Numbered from the stretch's first letter, positions 44,640 to 56,350 are shown. The stretch: 64,000 nucleotides of DNA from Mytilinidion resinicola (GCF_010093595.1 NW_022985442.1:1971764-2035763); one strand, 5' to 3'. Made by a program: numbers and translations. The notes: generated by a model from the sequence alone, not told the origin.

Positions 44640-45774
44640 GATTGCGAATAATAAATATGAATCAATATGGTGTGACTCCAACGATTCCAAGAGAAGAGTA
44701 AGATTCAAAGTTAAAAAGGATCTGGGAGAGCTTTTCAGATATAGCGGCTCCATGCGTCAGTGCACTCAGCATCCCAGCATTCGGATGCTCGGAGTATAGC
44801 GAACATACATGGCTCCCACATGTCGACCAACTCTGCTGCGAATGTTGATGCCACGATACAGCCCAATTAACGGATCTTTGTCTGCCGTAAGCAGTTTATC
44901 AAATCGCCGAATTACTCAAAAGGGATATCGTCTGATCTTCGACAAGGTATTGAAAGCTAAGATCTTCGGCTATCATGTCATCTGACGTCGTGGGGAATGG
45001 GGTTGCACGTTTGGGGTGTAGTAGAGTGGGGGGGGCATATCTAGTATAGCGTGGGAATAAGCACTCATGCGTTCCGTGAACGTAGATCACCACGCGACTA
45101 TGATCCTATCACCTCGACTGATCATCCTTCTCTACCGCAATACGCCGGGAGGCTGCAGCGGGTGGCTGATAATCCCGGGGTTGACATTGGTGTCTGGCAA
45201 TTTTCGGAGATGCAATATTCGAGCACCCATATTGTGAAGGAACTCGGTGCGGTATCTGAGTATTATGGTGAGAGTAATTCCGCCTTTATTTTTCAGGGGC
45301 ACAAAAGCGGAAGGTGGAACGGCGGAAGGTGGAACGGCGAAAGGTGGAAAGGCGGATCCGTAGAGCAAATCCTCGATGCCGCAACTTGTTCGTGTCGGCC
45401 CTAAACTTTCAATCCGCGTCGTCGTCGTTACTTACAGGGTTTGGTTTGTAGGACTGAGCCTGGGAGGAAGGAAAAGTCCTTAGATTAATCTATCATCGGA
45501 AGCGTCAGCTGCCAATGCAGTCTACTCAAGGACCAATCAAGAAACCTTGGTTCGAGGTCTCGTTTCGTTAGCAGCTACAAAGGTATATTAGCCAAATCTT
45601 TCGAAATGGAAAAATAAAACACAATTCTGAAGATCTGTTATAGCCTCAGAACGAATATGAGGTCAGGTGTTAATAGACCAGTGACAGCGGAAGCGATTAT
45701 GATATAGTGGAAAGCTTGATAGAAATATACGTAGGGTTGATCCAAGTATTACTCACAGATACCCATTACAGTCC
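44640..45774. other. Intergenic region with a short minisatellite
   Basis: About 1.1 kb with no recognised gene. At roughly 45311-45356 the unit GAAGGTGGAACGGC repeats three to four times with small changes. The 117-codon ORF covering it has no family features. Confidence 0.45.
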
Positions 45775-47770
45775 TTACCAACTGAAGCTCTCCTCTACAA
45801 GCGTCAATTTAACGTCTCTTTCTCTTCCCAACCTCGCCACAGCCACTCTTACCTCATCTGCCATTCCAGGTGGCCCGCTTAAAACCACTGCGACACTCTC
45901 CTTGGCGAAGTCTCCAACAAGATCCAACTCATTCTCTAGAACCTTAGCTACGTTCATTCGCTCGCCGACAAATACCTCTTTCTCCACGCCGGCTAGAACA
46001 CTCCTCATGTCTTGCACGATTCGATGGGTTTTCGCGACCTAGAAGAGCTTCCTGTTGCCAGGGTGTGCGCGGAGGAGCGGAAGTACAGCACTGATGCCCA
46101 CACCCCCTGCGATGGCTATAAGGAGGGAGTGCGAGGAGAGATCTTCGTGTGGTCCGTAAGGTGATTCGACAAGCACTGGTATAGATGACAGAGAGCGAAG
46201 TTGGGCTGTCAAGTCACCTCGGGTACGTAGGAGAAAGGTAAGCCCGATCTTAGAATTTCTATTCGCTTCTTGTGGTGCAGCTCGATGATATCCCGGGAGG
46301 TCTGCGATGTTGAGGTTTGTACTGGATGCTTCTCGATATCTGAAGCCAGTGCCTCGTGACGGCTAGTAGTACTGGTTTGGTGCGTTGCAGCCGGAAGAAC
46401 GGTGGACGCGACGGAGAAAGGATGGTTTTCCCACACGCGCCACGTGAGAGTTGGGAAGTAGAGGTAGGCATGACCGTTCCCGCTAACACCTTCGACATCA
46501 ACGCGGAGATAGTCGTCGTCAATCACGGTCACAGTTGCAGTGCGGAGCCCGTTCCTCACGAGCTTTGCCAACCGCATCATGCGCTCAAATGCCCAGACGG
46601 CCATTGCCACGTAGATCCAGACTTCGTAGCCCCACTGGTGGCCAAAACGATAGTCGATATGGAGGTAACAGCCTGTGGCGACGAGACCTGAAATGGCAAT
46701 GTGCCACAGGAGAAAGCCTTCGTAGAGCTTCTGTCTTAGTGGGAGAATGGAAGTGGGTAAGAGGATTGACATGCCTAGTGTGGCAATAGCGCCCCAGATC
46801 CAGTAGGGCATCTTGCTTTCGGAGGAATGCTCGCCTGATGCGGCGTATATCTGTAGGTATATGCAGGAGTGGATCACGGCTTCAATGGTGCAGATCCAGG
46901 CAACCCATCTGTGAAGTAGAAGGAAGGTTCCGTGAGACCAGTTGGTGAGCTAGAGGAGAACGTCGTCGCGGCCGGCGTATAGGATCAAAAGCGGCACATT
47001 GGCGAAACTTAGGACACCAGTGCGACTGGTGATGTAGCTTCTGATTGTGATGAGACCCGAAGGCTGGAGGATAAATGATGTGTGCGTTGGATTTGGTGAC
47101 AAGATGGGCAGGCCATGGGACGAAGCGGACTAGGGAGAACCCAATTGGGATGACGACACCCGAGAGGAAGACGACGAGGCTTTATATTATTTAGCTTTCG
47201 ATCAACAAGACTTTAGTGCGTAACGTACCAATAGCGCTCATGGGTGTCCTCTTGGATCTCGGAAATAGAGTCGACATTATAGTTTGCGATCCAGTCATCT
47301 TCAGTGACCAGACTGGTTTTGTTCAATGGATCGCCGGTGACGAGGATCTCGGTTGGCGGGTTCGTGACTTTCGCTAGAGCTCGCTGGTACGTCTCTTTCG
47401 GGTCCGGTTGTACTGCTCCGTTCCCAGCTACATTCATCCTCCAGAATCTCTCAAGCTTCCACACAGTAACGCCTTGGCAGTGGGTTGAGATGCACCAAGC
47501 CAGCGTCTGCAAGAATGACTCGTCGGTAGCATAACATTCTGGGCCGGTTGAGGCTCCACCCATGTCCATGCTTCCCATTTCCATCTCTTCGGTAGAGCAG
47601 TTGAGGGGGCTGCCGGAGATGGTGTCGCGACACGCAAAGGCGCAAGTAGGCTTGTACATGGTGATACCGTAGCTAATGAGTCTATGACCGCGACGGCTGT
47701 TGGAGACCACGGCGGTGGCGAGCAAAGAGTTGAGGCATATCGCGACTAGGAAAAAGAGTCCTGGCGCCAT
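45775..47770 (-). pseudogene. Ferric/cupric reductase transmembrane protein, inactivated
   Basis: FRE-type metalloreductase pieces in correct order. They are a signal peptide and extracellular Cys-rich part (PTCAFACRDTI) starting at 47770; IIYPPAFGSHH; RTGVLSFANVPLLILYAGR; FLLLHRWVAWICTIEAVIHS; LLWHIAISGLVATGCYLHI (haem-binding His region); FAD-binding ENHPFSVAS; SLLIAIAGGVGISAVLPLL (NADPH side); and the terminal VVLSGPPGMADEVR. Lesions: a deletion of about 40 codons near 47040, TAG at 46950-46952 and TAG at 46039-46041 (both where relatives have Trp), and a frameshift near 46245. It would have reduced ferric iron at the plasma membrane before uptake. Confidence 0.83.
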
Positions 47771-48922
47771 CTTGAGAACATACAGCAAGGACAGCGGGAT
47801 GGGGCAAAAATGAGGGAACTTGTAGCAAGGGTGGACAATTCCTTATAACGCGGTTATTTGGTGTGGCGGTATCTCTAGCGGCTAGGGATATTCCGACTTG
47901 GATATAAGCTCATATCCAGACCAATGCACTGGATGGCATGGCAGGCTCTATGCAGCTCCTAGACCATTACGGAGCTATCACAACCGCTTTTGGTGAAGAT
48001 TTCTCATGATTTTGTGGGGCTTCAGAATGGCGGTGCGACGGTTGAGCACGTTTCTGCACGTCTATGAAATGGCCTCAATCTGCCGCATTCTGAGATGAAG
48101 TGGGCCGCTTTTTTGACACGCTTTGATAGAGCTACGGCCGGAGAGGAAGAGGACGCCGTTGATATGTTGATGATACAATTGGTGGAGATGCCTAGCTGGA
48201 AATGCGTCGGTGAAAGGCCGAGAAATATGGACGGAACCCCGACCGTTTTGATAGCCCCGAGCAGCTTCAGGCTAATAGTCGACTGGGATCGTGGTAAAGC
48301 TTGTGGTATCCGACGAGGCCTTTCGCGCGGGATGTCATTACTCAATCTGCTCGTACAGTCCACATCTCGACCCGACTATTTCACACCTTAAATGGAGAAC
48401 GTGACTCAGACACTAGGCACGCGTGATTAGAACGTGACGAGGCATTGTCGAGAGATATGAAAGATGAAATAGTCATGGCGAGAATCGAAGGACGAAACCA
48501 CGATTACTGAGGTATTCAAGACGAAGTATTGTTCAAAGTGACTAATTCGCGAGCGAAACAGTAGCATTTCAATCTCCACAGCATATGGTGAACCAGGAAG
48601 AAGATAGCGAAATGGAAACTGTTGGTGTTGGCGAGATGGTTGAACGAGGAAGAAGAGGGGAAGATGCACGATCCAGGCCGAACCGAACCACTCATGTGTC
48701 TGACTCGTGCCGAGACTCGACACCGACGCAGCGCCACCACAAATGCATCAGCATCCTCAACAATCATCAAAGTGCCGGACGCGGCTACGTCGTCTCGTTT
48801 CCATTTTTCCATCTCTACTTTCGTGTCAGGTGATCGGTTCTATGGCCAGCTCTCTACAGACACCCACGTCACCATGGGACTCTTTGTACAAGAAATTGAC
48901 TGCACCTGGTATTCATCACTAA
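47771..48922. other. Intergenic region, nothing recognised
   Basis: About 1.15 kb between the ferric-reductase remnant and the NmrA-like gene. ORFs of up to 114 codons overlap on both strands without motifs. No repeats with duplicated targets were found. Confidence 0.4.
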
Positions 48923-49752
48923 TTACAACTGCGCCTGCTCCTGTCCAGCCTTTCTGGTCTGCGTAAACTGACCCACCACCGACATGGCGAGTCCAACATT
49001 ATCACCCCAAATGGCCGGTAACGTCCTCACCCACTTCTTCTGCTCAGATTCATCCAACAACCACTTGGCCAATTGACTCCTCTCCAGCTGCGGCTTATGG
49101 CCTCCCTTCCCTACATATCCGGCATGAGCACCCTCACGCTGCTCTCCATCCTTCACCATGTTCAGCCGGAAGAGGCAGACATCTAGTTGCTGGTCACCGT
49201 CTTTCGCTAACTCCCCAATGCAGTACGGTTTCCATTGCCGTTCAATCCCGAGAATCATGTGCTTGGCACCTTTGGCGACAAAACCGATGATTTGGACGTG
49301 GACCCATGTGATGAGCTGGAACGCGTCTTGCGGATCTTGAATCGTCTGTGTCCCGACAACCAGCACATACGGCCTCTGGGCGCGAGGGATCTTATGTAGG
49401 CGAGTGATGAGCCATTTGTAGAAGTTTTCCAACTCATCACCACTCCCTTTGGTGTTGTTTGGGCCGAGCAGCGAGATGATGGCGTCGAATTGGTCGATGA
49501 GTGGGTCCAGGTGGCCTGGTGCCTCTGGGAGTGTGCTCTTGAAGACCTGTTCCACCAGTTTAGTAACAACCTCGAAACCACGCGCAGGAAGCTTACAGTC
49601 AAGTTCGGATTCTCCGTCAGTTTAGTAGGTAGCTTTTCCGTCTTCCTGTCGGCAACCGTCACTTTCCATCCTCTCTCAAGCGCCTGCGCCACCGTCTGCA
49701 GCCCCGACCCTCCAGTCGACCCCAAGACAAGTATATTCTTTTGACTCGCCAT
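48923..49752 (-). CDS. NAD(P)-binding NmrA-like protein
   Basis: N-terminus MASQKNILVLGSTGGSGLQT is a Rossmann motif of the atypical SDR/NmrA type (GSTGGSG). Later segments DQFDAIISLLGPN, PYVLVVGTQTIQDP and LAKWLLDESEQKKWVRTLPA fit a protein of about 270 residues. The N-terminal frame and the main frame are offset. They can be joined by a single-base frameshift near 49620-49630 (restoring LDCKLPARGFEVVTKLVEQ) or by an improbably short 26-nt intron with donor GTAAGC. It shares a 352-bp promoter region with the SDR at 50105. Function unknown; NmrA relatives sense redox state or are reductases. Confidence 0.65.
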
Positions 49753-50104
49753 TTTGCTCTTTCTCAATCCCAATCACCTGTCAAGTCCTAGAGGAGTATT
49801 CTATTATTTTGTAATTTCCAAATCTCCCATCTCGGCTTCCCGGTTCCACGGAGCCGGAACGGGCCGGCTCGTCCCGAAACGCTGTAGCGGAGAAGGGGCG
49901 GAACAAACACCCTCGCGTATCCGTGAACTTTCGCGTTCGAGATACAGCTTAGAAATCGAATCAGATATACGGAAGCGAGCGCGGGGAAATATCCGGGGTA
50001 GTGGGGTAGCTCGCCAATCCACAATTATATGCAATGGACATCCTCGAAGATCATGCAGGTCCAAAGTGCCAGCTTCTATCTACTTCTCGCTTATCACCAG
50101 CAAC
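49753..50104. promoter_or_regulatory. Divergent promoter region, NmrA-like / SDR
   Basis: 352 bp between two head-to-head start codons. It is moderately GC-rich; no factor site is claimed. An ORF running through it in frame with the SDR is not conserved-looking. Confidence 0.4.
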
Positions 50105-51111
50105 ATGGGTCGCGAAACTCCTCTTACCATTGACGAGTCTAAGTTCAAGAACCTCGCGGGTAAAACCATTCTCATTACGGGTGCCTCTTCAGGCATTGGA
50201 CTGGAGACTGCGAACTACTTTTACAAACTTGGCGCCAATGTCGCCTTTTTGGCCGGTCGTAAACGACCCGCAACCGATGTCCCTCTCGACTCAGACCGAA
50301 CGCTCCTAAGAAATATCGATGTGAGCAATTGGGAGCAGCAGGTCGAGGCTTTCGAGGCTACTGTCAAGAAGTTCGGACACATTGACATCGTCCTTCCCAA
50401 TGCCGGTGTCAACGAACCAAGGCAACAGTTCTTCAATCTCAAGACTGGTGAAAGCGGAAAATTACAACCGCTTGAGACGAAGGTGATTGATGTCGACTTG
50501 AAAGGTACCGCATACACGACTGCACTAGGTATCCATTACCTGAAAGAGAAGGGCGGAAGCATCATCATCATGTCCAGTATGGCAGGTTACGTAGGGGTAG
50601 ACGAGATGCCGGCGTATGCCGCTACGAAGCATGGTAAGTACTTACAATTTATTTTCCTACGACCTTCATTTCATACCTCCTCTTCCTCTTTCTCCTTTAT
50701 CTCCTTCATGCTCCCTTTGTATCCGGCCTTCCCTTACACACCCCAGGCGCCACCGCCCTTCTACGCTCCCTCTACAAACCCGCCGCCGCCCACAAAATCG
50801 CCATCTCCCTCTCCAATCCGGCCCTCGTCTTTACCCCCGGTTCGCTCTCCGAGATGTACGCACCCGGCGAGGAAGCCTACCAAGCCGCCAAGAAGCAACT
50901 CGCGGCGATGGGCGTTAAGATGAGCTCCGCCTTTACGGTCACGCTGTCAGTCGCGTATCTAGCGAGTCTTGGCATGGAGGCGAGTGGAGTGGGGTTGCTA
51001 GTTGAGAATGATGAGATTCATGACTGGGAGGCCGGCTTGCAGGAGAGCTTGCCGGGGTGGTTCAAGGTGAAGGCGGGTGGGAGGGAGGGCATGGCGAATG
51101 TGAGTGATTAG
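50105..51111 (+). CDS. Short-chain dehydrogenase (15-PGDH-like group)
   Basis: 297 residues from exons 50105-50633 and 50747-51111 (intron GTAAGT...CCCCAG, 113 nt). The cofactor motif ITGASSGIGLETA, RNIDVSNWEQQV (Asp of the adenine site), LPNAGVNEP (NAG), IMSSMAGYVGVDEMPAYAATKHG (Ser, Tyr-x-x-x-Lys) and LRSLYKPAAAHKIAISL are in place. It should oxidise or reduce a secondary alcohol/ketone with NAD(H). The segment after the active site (SLSNPALVFTPGSLSEM) fits the substrate loop of fungal members. Intact. Confidence 0.87.
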
Positions 51112-52501
51112 GTGGAAGCGGGATTTGAGATGCTGTACTTGCTTGGATTGAGGTATCGCTTGCTATCCGTTGGTGTGCTCCCGTTCTAGCCGTAGATGCC
51201 TAATACTGCTGTCTTATGTGTTTTAGGGAATCTACGGCATGATTCAGATAAGAGATCGTTGTCCTTTGAATGGTTGACAAATGTGTTGAAGCACCTGCGA
51301 TGAATGTAAGGAGCGTTGGCGGCTGTCACCTGTCAGGGTCCGTTGAATAAAAAGTGACAGTCTATTCTGACGCCGTCTGAGGTGGCCTGAAGAGCTATCA
51401 GCCTCGTCAAAACTATGGTTTTGCAGTTTTGACAATGCACCAGAACACCTCAAGCAGTGCTGGGCCAGTGTACATGAAATGTATCAATCCGTCCATGTTC
51501 TCTACATTTTCCCCAACCCCATCAATCAATCAAAGGCCTCAAGCTCTGGCCGACGGATGACTGCCCATGCTGCCACGCTGGGCGTAGAAAAAGTGGCACA
51601 CTCATTAAGTACTCTGTCTCGCGTGTACACCTGTTTGCCACAGTCTGGGGTGCTGCAACAAGTTCCCACATAGTCCAAGCCGAAAGGGTCCTGTCTCGTT
51701 CAGATTCCTGAAACTGCATTGAAGCACCCCAAGCAATGGCAGACAGGTGTACACACAAGACAACTTGCTGTGGAATTGGAGTGCCACCTTTCCTATGCCC
51801 CGCGTGGCTGCAAAATGCTGCGAGAGCACTTTCCGCCCACATGATAGAAGGAGCTAAGGCAACCCCATACATCCTCCCAAACATGAAACTTCTAAACCAA
51901 AACACATCAACACCGCATCCACTACTATCCCCAAACGCACATCCTGTCCAGCGGTTACCAAATTATCTCTACATTCATCCACCCTGTACCCTGCTTAGGC
52001 CACGACTGCGTTCGTTTCGAGTCTCGACCCTTCGCTGCACTCGTATCTTGACTTGGTGCAGATATTGATGCTCGTGGTTCTTGGGCTGTTGGACACGACG
52101 TTTGAGCAGCCGAGGTTCATCACGCCGGAGTTCTGGGACCGCTTGTCCAGTCCGTTTACATATTTCGCCTGTCGTACGGCGGCGCGCATAAGCACGAATC
52201 GGGGCCTAAGAGCGCAACTTTTATCAGACTCTTTGTGTCGGTGGCATGACCACCCTGAAGGAGATCCAGTCCAGGTGGAGTGTCTAATGAAACGATGGAT
52301 TGAAAGAAAGAGTGTATTCAGAAAATAAAGAAGATGGAGGATGTGGTCGAGGATGAGTGAGCAGAGGGTTATGATTCGGTACTTTAACCAACAATGATTG
52401 TTTTTCATCGACTACAGGACCTGTGTCTGTTCCTATCGTCAGTGACTAGCAGATCCCAAACCTTGCAAGACCGTGGCCTCCATCCGGCCCAAGCCGACTC
52501 C
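51112..52501. other. Intergenic region containing a foldback repeat
   Basis: About 1.4 kb between the SDR and the next gene. Apart from the inverted repeat at 51563-51820, nothing is recognised. Minus-strand ORFs in the region are the two arms and flanks read by chance. Confidence 0.4.
51563..51820. repeat. Imperfect foldback (inverted repeat) element
   Basis: Left arm about 51563-51660 and right arm about 51720-51820 are imperfect reverse complements over ~100 bp. Shared blocks include GTGTACACCTGT, GGGGTGCT, GTGGCAC and GCCACGC. The central loop is about 60 bp. No clear target duplication was found, so it may be an old foldback MITE or an inverted duplication. Confidence 0.55.
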
Positions 52502-53392
52502 TCAGAAGCATCTCTGCTCATCCTCGCTGTCGTCGTTATCCTCTTCCGTCCACACCTCCACATCCCGACACCACCGCTCTGGTATCTCGACTCCCAGCTC
52601 CGGCCTCCCCTCTTGCCTCGCCCCCATTCTGCACATCCCCACAATAACCTCCACAGCCGCCTCACTCTCCTCCGACGCACAACAATACCCAACCGCTCCC
52701 CTCCCGACTCTCCCCCACGCAACCGGCGTCAAATTCTCCTCCAAATACCCACCCAGGTTAGAGTAAACCCGCTCCCTCAACGGCACGTTCGCAAGCTGCA
52801 TCCCACCGAACTCAAACTCAAACGGGAGAGCCGGGAACTTCTTCCCATGAACATCTTCTTTGAAACGGCCCCTCGTGCGCGTAACCCTGCTATACTTCCA
52901 CGCCAAACCCATACACTCGCTGAAAAACCGGTTGAGATCCTGCGGTACTAGTACTACGCCCGTGGCCTCACTGAACGACGACAGTAAGACGACGATTCCA
53001 CCGCTCTGGGCGTATTCACCGAGTTGGGTAGTGACGGTGCGGTACTCGGACTCCGGTTTTGTGATAGCGCTGTCGGCGATGAGGATGGCGATTGGCGCGT
53101 CGTTGTTCGTGCATTTTTGGAGATGACGTAGGGCGGTTTCGGGGGTAGTGAGGTGGTGGAGCATGAGGCGGCGGTTGAAGTGGATAGAGAGTGCTTCTGC
53201 GAGTGCGTCGTTGAAGTGAGCTGATGGGTGGTCGGGGCCGGGGTAGGTGGGTTCGCCGTTAAGGGAGAGGATCACGATGTGAGGCCGCGATGTGGGAGTG
53301 GTGGGGGGAGGCGAAAGTGGCCTGGGCTTCGGTTTGGTGGTTGGGTTCTGCGAAGATTTGTCCGCGGAGAGGGGGTTGTTGCGGTGGTCCAT
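52502..53392 (-). CDS. Conserved-looking fungal protein of unknown function
   Basis: A single-exon frame of 296 residues from MDHRNNPLSA; the frame also extends upstream to 53560. Residues 1-40 are Pro/Thr-rich. The middle reads like an alpha/beta fold with HIVILSLNGEPTYPGPDHP, APIAILIADSAI and GGIVVLLSSFSEATG at strand ends, which recalls class-I amidotransferase or flavodoxin-like folds, but no catalytic Cys is seen. GRFKEDVHGKKFPALPFEFE and a Glu/Asp-rich tail follow. I do not recognise the family. Confidence 0.6.
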   Translation of the reverse strand: MDHRNNPLSADKSSQNPTTKPKPRPLSPPPTTPTSRPHIVILSLNGEPTYPGPDHPSAHFNDALAEALSIHFNRRLMLHHLTTPETALRHLQKCTNNDAPIAILIADSAITKPESEYRTVTTQLGEYAQSGGIVVLLSSFSEATGVVLVPQDLNRFFSECMGLAWKYSRVTRTRGRFKEDVHGKKFPALPFEFEFGGMQLANVPLRERVYSNLGGYLEENLTPVAWGRVGRGAVGYCCASEESEAAVEVIVGMCRMGARQEGRPELGVEIPERWCRDVEVWTEEDNDDSEDEQRCF

Positions 53393-53814
53393 TGCGTAAT
53401 TGAGTTTACGGTGCTTGCGTGCAAAGGCGACGGAGAAAGGCGGTGAAGGGATGGTAGAGAGACGTAGGAAAGAGTTCCTAGGAGAATGTAATGATAGAGT
53501 AGCAAGGCGGTGTAGAAACGTACTAGCACGTGATGTGGAAATCTCAGTAGGTGAAAGCATACTTTGGTATCAAAAGGGCGGTAGAAAAAGGTCTCGTGAT
53601 TGGACAACCTTCTTCGTTGATGGTGTATTTCCTAAGGCCGGGACACCGTACTTCAAAAGAAGCAGATTTACGCATGGCGTAAACTTGATTGAAGGTGAGT
53701 CGCTTCCAGAACAATCTGGACTATCGATTCTGACATCAGAAAGGACTGAGATATCCCTCGGTACTCATCGAATGACTAGAAATGCAATAGTGCATGCACT
53801 TCTCGGTCCAACCG

Positions 53815-54490
53815 CTCTGCAACAACTGCAAAACCAGCTACCTACTCTCTGGTTATTTGGAGTATACCATCGAGACCAAGACTGCATTCAAGTTATCCGG
53901 ACTGGGCGGCGACAAGCTCGAATTCCACATTCCATAGCCACACGGCACTTCTCAAGCCAGCTAAAGGACTGGAGACATATTTGGTCGGCCCAGGAACAAC
54001 CAAGCTGGAAATCGATCTCGACATCGACATGCAACTCGACACATCCGAAAGAAGGGGCTCAACTGCCTTTTACCATGGCCCGCTTCTCTACGCTCTTGAC
54101 GTCGAGGAGGCCGCCTCTTTCCACTCCCCCCTCAACTTCTCAGACACCAAGCCCCTACCAGCCGACGAAGTGAGTCCTCACACGCATGACTATATTATCG
54201 AGCCCGCGTCGCCGTGAAACTTCGCGATCGATCCGACGTCACTGGAAGTCGAACACGTGATCTCCAGTGAACCGGAGCATCTTGCGAATCCTATTTCGGC
54301 GAGAGGAGTGCCGCCGACAGCGATTTGGGCTAAAGCTTATTCGATTGAGTGGCCAGAGGAGCTGGGGACGGCTGGATTACCTCCACATGATCCGATTGTT
54401 GTAGGGAACGCGACAAGGGCCAAGCTGATTCCTTTTGGGGCGGCGAAGCTGCATACTGCTGATTTCCCAGCCGTGAAGGTGGGTAAGTGA
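53815..54490 (+). pseudogene. C-terminal remnant of a GH127-like (DUF1680) glycoside hydrolase
   Basis: Recognisable stretches: LSGYLEYTIETKTAFKLS, TTKLEIDLDIDMQLD, STAFYHGPLLYALDVEE (the beta-sandwich segment of beta-L-arabinofuranosidase-type enzymes) and ARGVPPTAIWAKAYSIEW near the end at 54490. A TGA at about 54217 takes the place of Trp before NFAIDP. The catalytic barrel is missing, and the N-terminal border at about 53.8 kb is only approximate. It is a decayed secreted plant-cell-wall hydrolase, if the family call is right. Confidence 0.62.
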
Positions 54491-54894
54491 CGAAACGCTT
54501 GATAGGATTCATTACATATACAGAGAATAATGATTTCGGGCTTGATGAACGTTTGATGTGATGGTGATGAGTTGAGGCTTGAGAAGTGAGGTTGAGCGGG
54601 CGGTGGGCAGGGAGATCCTCCGCCCGAGATCGGCCCTACCTTTTCTCTCTCGTCCATCGTCAGCCTTAGCACCAAAATATATACATATGTTAATGTCTAA
54701 GGATGCATGAGGAACATGCATTTCAATTGATGTGTGTCTAAAGCCTTGTGTGGCTGTGCACATTGCTTGTCACCGGTCAGCCTCATGAGCCTCATGCCTC
54801 TAGGCAGCTCAGCCGCGTCTCAAAACTCTCCAGCTTTTAACCTCTCTTCAACTCTCAATACCAAGTTCTCCCTTGTGCTTTGAGTCTCTTCATA
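54491..54894. other. Intergenic region, nothing recognised
   Basis: About 400 bp between two gene remnants. It contains the 5' flank of the HET fragment and no identifiable element. Confidence 0.4.
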
Positions 54895-55230
54895 ATGTAC
54901 AAACATATTCCAATCCACGAGCGAAATATCAGGGTCCTGCGATTGCTGCCAAACCCCATCAAAACCGCCCAACTCGAATGCGAGCTCATTGAAGCCGCGT
55001 TGGATGACCTCCCGCGGTATGAAGCCATCTCATATACCTGGGATGGACAACTACCTAGCTGGGAAATCAATTGTCACGGCGAGAAGTTGATGATCACGGA
55101 AAATGCGGATACCGTACTCCGCCGGTTTCGCCGCGATAGTGAAGAATGGCTGCTATGGATAGACTTCATCTGTATATATTCCCATCGAACCACAATGAAA
55201 GATCCCCGAACCTTGAGGTTTGCACCTTAG
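54895..55230 (+). pseudogene. Truncated HET-domain (heterokaryon incompatibility) gene
   Basis: 111 residues starting MYKHIPI. The HET hallmarks YEAISYTWDGQ and LWIDFICI are present, with the usual basic spacer between them (TENADTVLRRFRR), but the canonical NQ after ICI and all later HET blocks are absent. The frame ends shortly after in unrelated, AT-rich sequence. Full HET proteins trigger cell death after fusion of incompatible hyphae; this fragment is too short to do so. Confidence 0.75.
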
Positions 55231-55728
55231 TTTCATGAAGGGTTTGATGTTATGTATTTGGCTAGTTAGATTAGGCAATACATTCTTCTATGTTTTAAAA
55301 TAAAATCTATTTCTATGCTTTCTATTTTCGCGTTGCCTTTCCTTTTAGTAACTATATATTCTTGTAACGTTATGGACTAAGTTGCCTTGGACGAGCACCT
55401 TGTGATTTCTAAAGCCGATCGTAGGCAGAGCAGCAGCAGCGTTGCTCAGTTCTCGGCGATGTTTGCCTACAGGTGGTATCTGCATGAGTGTGCCTGCTCA
55501 TGATGTTAGCTTTGAGCTTTTAAATACGGCTTCCATTCACGCTGATGCCCTTTATGTGGGATGCGGATCTTCCTGTCCAATCAGGTTGAAAGATTGGAAG
55601 TGCTGCGCCGCACCAGCCACCATGCCACCTTCACTACCCCGCGTGCTACGCCAACCCTGAAGCCACCTTTCGTCTTCTACAACTCCCCCAACCTCGACTC
55701 TCATCGCAATAGATCTAACGTCGCCATC
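55231..55728. other. AT-rich spacer
   Basis: The first ~200 bp are strongly AT-rich and break the homology of the HET gene, so a deletion or insertion boundary lies near 55180-55260. No transposon ends were found. Confidence 0.4.
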
Positions 55729-56350
55729 ATGGTAATTTGTGGAGTTGTAATCCGTCTCACGGCCAAGCAGCAGAGCCGGATGCGAGACAAAGCGGCGCCT
55801 TCGCAGCGATCATCACGACGCCGGGAGCTATCACGACCGCCAAAACCCGCTTCACGGATCCCGTTCCTTAGAAAACGACGGGAGCAGCGTCTTCAGACTG
55901 GCTTGCTCTTCTCACGACTCCCTGCGGAGCTCCGAAGCATGATATTCTCCTACTTCTTCGGCAATCCGGACGATGTGGTCCATATTCTTTGGATGGATAA
56001 GAGTCTCACCCACGCACGATTCCAAACAGCAAAGTCTCAAGAGGATGGCGATATTCGCCGTTTATGTTTCAGAGACTCGCTCCCCCCACCAGCCGGACTC
56101 TATTCTTCTTCATACGGCGACTGGGCCGCCCTCCTAAGTTAGATATCGCGCTTCTACAGACATGCCGACAGGCCTATACAGAGGCCATTAATCTGCTCTA
56201 TTGATCCTATTCTCCATCACTACCGGAGAGCCGCAGTAGCTATCCTCGTCTTTTCGTAGCTCCAGAATGGCGGCGGTCAACACGCCACTCTTTTAAAAAC
56301 ATGATTGAGCCGTATTTTCCTAACCTTCGGAGTTTGGGTGTTGTTCTTAT
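55729..56350 (+). pseudogene. DUF7730-like gene, truncated by stops
   Basis: A basic N-terminus (KAAPSQRSSRRRELSR) leads to LLFSRLPAELRSMIFSYFFG, an F-box-like start typical of fungal DUF7730 proteins, and then VHILWMDKSLTH. The frame stops at 56142. The expected continuation LDIALLQTCRQAYTEAINLLY follows in a shifted frame and ends in TGA, and NMIEPYFPNLRSLGV appears slightly later. At least one frameshift and one stop. The function of the family is unknown. Confidence 0.6.

Noticed and set aside
45311..45356. CRISPR-like repeat
   Set aside because: Short, imperfect, spacer-less tandem units in a eukaryotic genome; a minisatellite explains it.
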